Positions 62,609 to 64,000 of a stretch of 64,000 nucleotides of DNA are shown here, one piece after another. The notes under the pieces were generated by a model. The model saw nothing but the letters and a program-made list of their open reading frames with translations. It did no database searches and had not been told where the DNA came from. Origin of the DNA: Streptococcus pacificus (lineage in GTDB: Bacteria; Bacillota; Bacilli; Lactobacillales; Streptococcaceae); assembly GCF_016481305.1 (NCBI RefSeq), contig NZ_JAENBO010000007.1, positions 1 to 64,000 on the forward strand, written 5' to 3'. How positions within the stretch are numbered: the stretch's first letter is position 1; every line of letters starts with the position of its first letter. The position numbers were made by a program, and so were the translations under genes.

Positions 62609-62899
62609 TCATCTCATATTTGCAAGAGTCATGGCAAGCATTTTTAAAAAACTAGCTTTTCCTCTGACTTTAGTCAGTTCCTTTTGACCTAACAACATAA
62701 AGTCTACAACGCTTTGAGGTGCCTTATATTTGTTGGTCATTAAATAAAGCGATACCTCATGAGCAAGCCTTACAATGACAGCATCATCTTGATCTTTTTG
62801 ATACTCAGCAAAAGCCTTCAAAAAAATGGTATAAAGATTCGAATCTTTTTTTACCTCACTATCATTTAAAACAGCCATAAAATATTTGTCATATGTCAT
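62609..62899 (-). CDS. Bacteriocin immunity protein (EntA_Immun-like)
   Basis: The 96-residue helical protein has the enterocin-A/pediocin-immunity pattern: LAHEVSLYLMTNKYKAPQSV followed by LGQKELTKVRGK. Such four-helix proteins protect against class IIa bacteriocins together with the mannose PTS receptor. The ATG at 62899 is chosen because upstream ATGs sit on or next to the GAAGGAG SD. No intact bacteriocin gene is adjacent. Confidence 0.78.
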   Translation of the reverse strand: MTYDKYFMAVLNDSEVKKDSNLYTIFLKAFAEYQKDQDDAVIVRLAHEVSLYLMTNKYKAPQSVVDFMLLGQKELTKVRGKASFLKMLAMTLANMR

Positions 62900-63034
62900 G
62901 AACCTATCCATCTCCTTCAACTCATGATAAAATCGTTCATTGTTATTATACCACTAAATGTTTTTGACCCATAGTATGATATAATATTAGCAAGTTAAAT
63001 TAACCTAACTGATTCAAACTATTCAATATAAGTC

Positions 63035-63340
63035 TAACTTATAAGTGTACTAAAAGGTGTACTAAAAAATAATAAATAAAATTAAAGGCTCAATAAAGCC
63101 TGTTAAACCAACCATTACAAGACAAAGGAGATAGATTATGGCAAAATATGACTTATAGTCTAGGGTATTTGATAAAGGTTAGAGTAGTCTAGAAAAGCCT
63201 ATTTTATTAAAGTTTCACAGTTTGTCATAATCACTACATAGTACTAAAAAACAACTCAAGGTGTACTAAAAAGCGTACCAAAATGATGAGTTCAGCAGGC
63301 AAGAAAAAAGGCACCTCTAAGGGTGTCTTTTAATCTTGAT
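63035..63340. other. Probable integration scar with GTACTAAAA repeats
   Basis: GTGTACTAAAAGGTGTACTAAAA near 63047-63069 and a second set (GTACTAAAAAACAACTCAAGGTGTACTAAAA, then GCGTACCAAAA) near 63240-63282 flank about 170 bp. Between them a good SD (AAAGGAGA) leads to ATGGCAAAATATGACTTATAG, a 6-codon frame that stops at once. Such GTACTAAAA direct repeats are common beside integrase ends. I see no complete gene from 62900 to 63496. Confidence 0.4.
63307..63333 (+). terminator. Terminator-like hairpin
   Basis: AAAGGCACC pairs with GGGTGTCTTT around a 5-nt loop, with a short T run. The gene it serves is not clear. Confidence 0.5.
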
Positions 63341-63496
63341 TAAATAAAAAAGGTAGGAAACTTTTAGGCGACTTACACACAGTAAGCTTACATGATATAC
63401 TAACCGTTAGATTAATATTTTTGCGACACTAAAAGAATTACTACCTTACCTTTAATATAATTATAAAGCGTTTTTTTCAAAATGTCAATTAATTTG

Positions 63497-64000
63497 TTAG
63501 CAAATATCTAATTGATTTGCATGTTTGGGGAAATAATCTCTTGATCCAATATTGCAAATTGAAAGTAATGTTCTGTTTTTTTGATCTGTATTTTTAACAT
63601 AATGATTTTTACAAATCCTATAAACTGTGTTAACGAAAATATCTGATATTTGAATTAAATCCTTGGTTTTAGAATCTTTGTATTTAATAGTTACCTTTTT
63701 AGTATAGTTATTCTTAATACATAGTTCAATCTTTAAATACTCTTCGAGACTATTTAGAGACTCAACAGACTGATTTCTTTCGTCTATTAACATGTACAAG
63801 TTAGAATGTTGATCATTAGTATTTCTAAAAATTTTTTTAACTGTGAGTCCTACAAAATAGTTAAAAGATATAGACGGGTATTCTTTCAAATTTGGAGTTA
63901 ATTCGTAATTGTCTATTATTTTGAAATGGAAAGTTATATCTGTTCGATCTCTCAAACGTTCGAATATAAGTTTCTTCATTCCATAAGGCATCTCAGAGCC
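63497..64000 (-). CDS. DUF3800-like protein, N-terminus cut by window edge
   Basis: The minus-strand frame is open to the window edge (at least 167 codons), so the true start is likely outside; an internal ATG lies at 63991. Near the C-terminus YKDSKTKDLIQISDIFVNTVYR matches the late motif of DUF3800 (DSKxxxxLQxADxxxGAxxR), an RNase-H-like family found in mobile and defence regions. The low GC and the scar to its left suggest it is part of an acquired element. Confidence 0.6.
   Translation of the reverse strand, partial: GSEMPYGMKKLIFERLRDRTDITFHFKIIDNYELTPNLKEYPSISFNYFVGLTVKKIFRNTNDQHSNLYMLIDERNQSVESLNSLEEYLKIELCIKNNYTKKVTIKYKDSKTKDLIQISDIFVNTVYRICKNHYVKNTDQKNRTLLSICNIGSRDYFPKHANQLDIC

Overview
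The window is about 36% GC chromosomal DNA of a Streptococcus. The gene order purA / xpaC-telA / hslO-dusB-dNK / clpC-ctsR / tsf-rpsB and the protein sequences suggest the pyogenic group, in a species diverged from S. pyogenes; I cannot name it. Evidence includes SD-led genes with canonical -35/-10 promoters, LPXTG surface proteins, CtsR and CopY operators, a ComD/ComE-like kinase-regulator pair and a streptococcal-type 6S RNA next to tRNA-Lys.

Layout. 1-3.8 kb: a truncated Cna-B-repeat surface adhesin. 4.2-15.6 kb: core genes for purine synthesis, envelope stress, redox chaperone, tRNA modification, dNTP salvage, Clp proteolysis and its repressor, EF-Ts and S2. 15.9-21.1 kb: tRNA-Cys with an integration scar, then two convergent LPXTG adhesins with threonine-rich stalks, separated by an ISL3-family transposase fragment. 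21.3-28.2 kb: lipid kinase-like gene, pepO, a CYTH protein and a cell-wall-anchored M14 carboxypeptidase with a cre-like site and a 15-bp palindrome upstream. 29.6-31.8 kb: a CopY-box-controlled, frameshifted CopB-type ATPase. 31.9-37.7 kb: an ABC-2 transporter cluster, a histidine kinase/LytTR regulator pair, a LytTR-only protein and a divergent receiver-only protein. Three 9-bp direct-repeat pairs with 12-bp spacers suggest these genes form one small regulon. 37.7-39.5 kb: an AGCS symporter behind a tandem glycine riboswitch. 39.6-51.1 kb: an MccF-like peptidase, an ASCH protein, DUF2975/XRE genes, a P-type ATPase with a small membrane partner, a methyltransferase/cupin operon, a membrane GDPD, and a GNAT.

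51.1-57.7 kb is the most unusual region. Three 50-bp copies of the 3' end and terminator of tRNA-Lys delimit two AT-rich cargo modules with no integrase: (i) a membrane protein plus an AbiH-family protein, and (ii) one 1049-residue protein with a degenerate PEP-synthase-like ATP-grasp region. I read this as stepwise accretion of small islands at tRNA-Lys, probably anti-phage, with the second module a candidate undescribed system.

57.7-64 kb: tRNA-Lys directly follows 6S RNA, then rarA, a TMEM175-like channel, an internalin-like LPXTG protein, an orphan bacteriocin-immunity protein, another probable integration scar, and a truncated DUF3800-like gene at the right edge.
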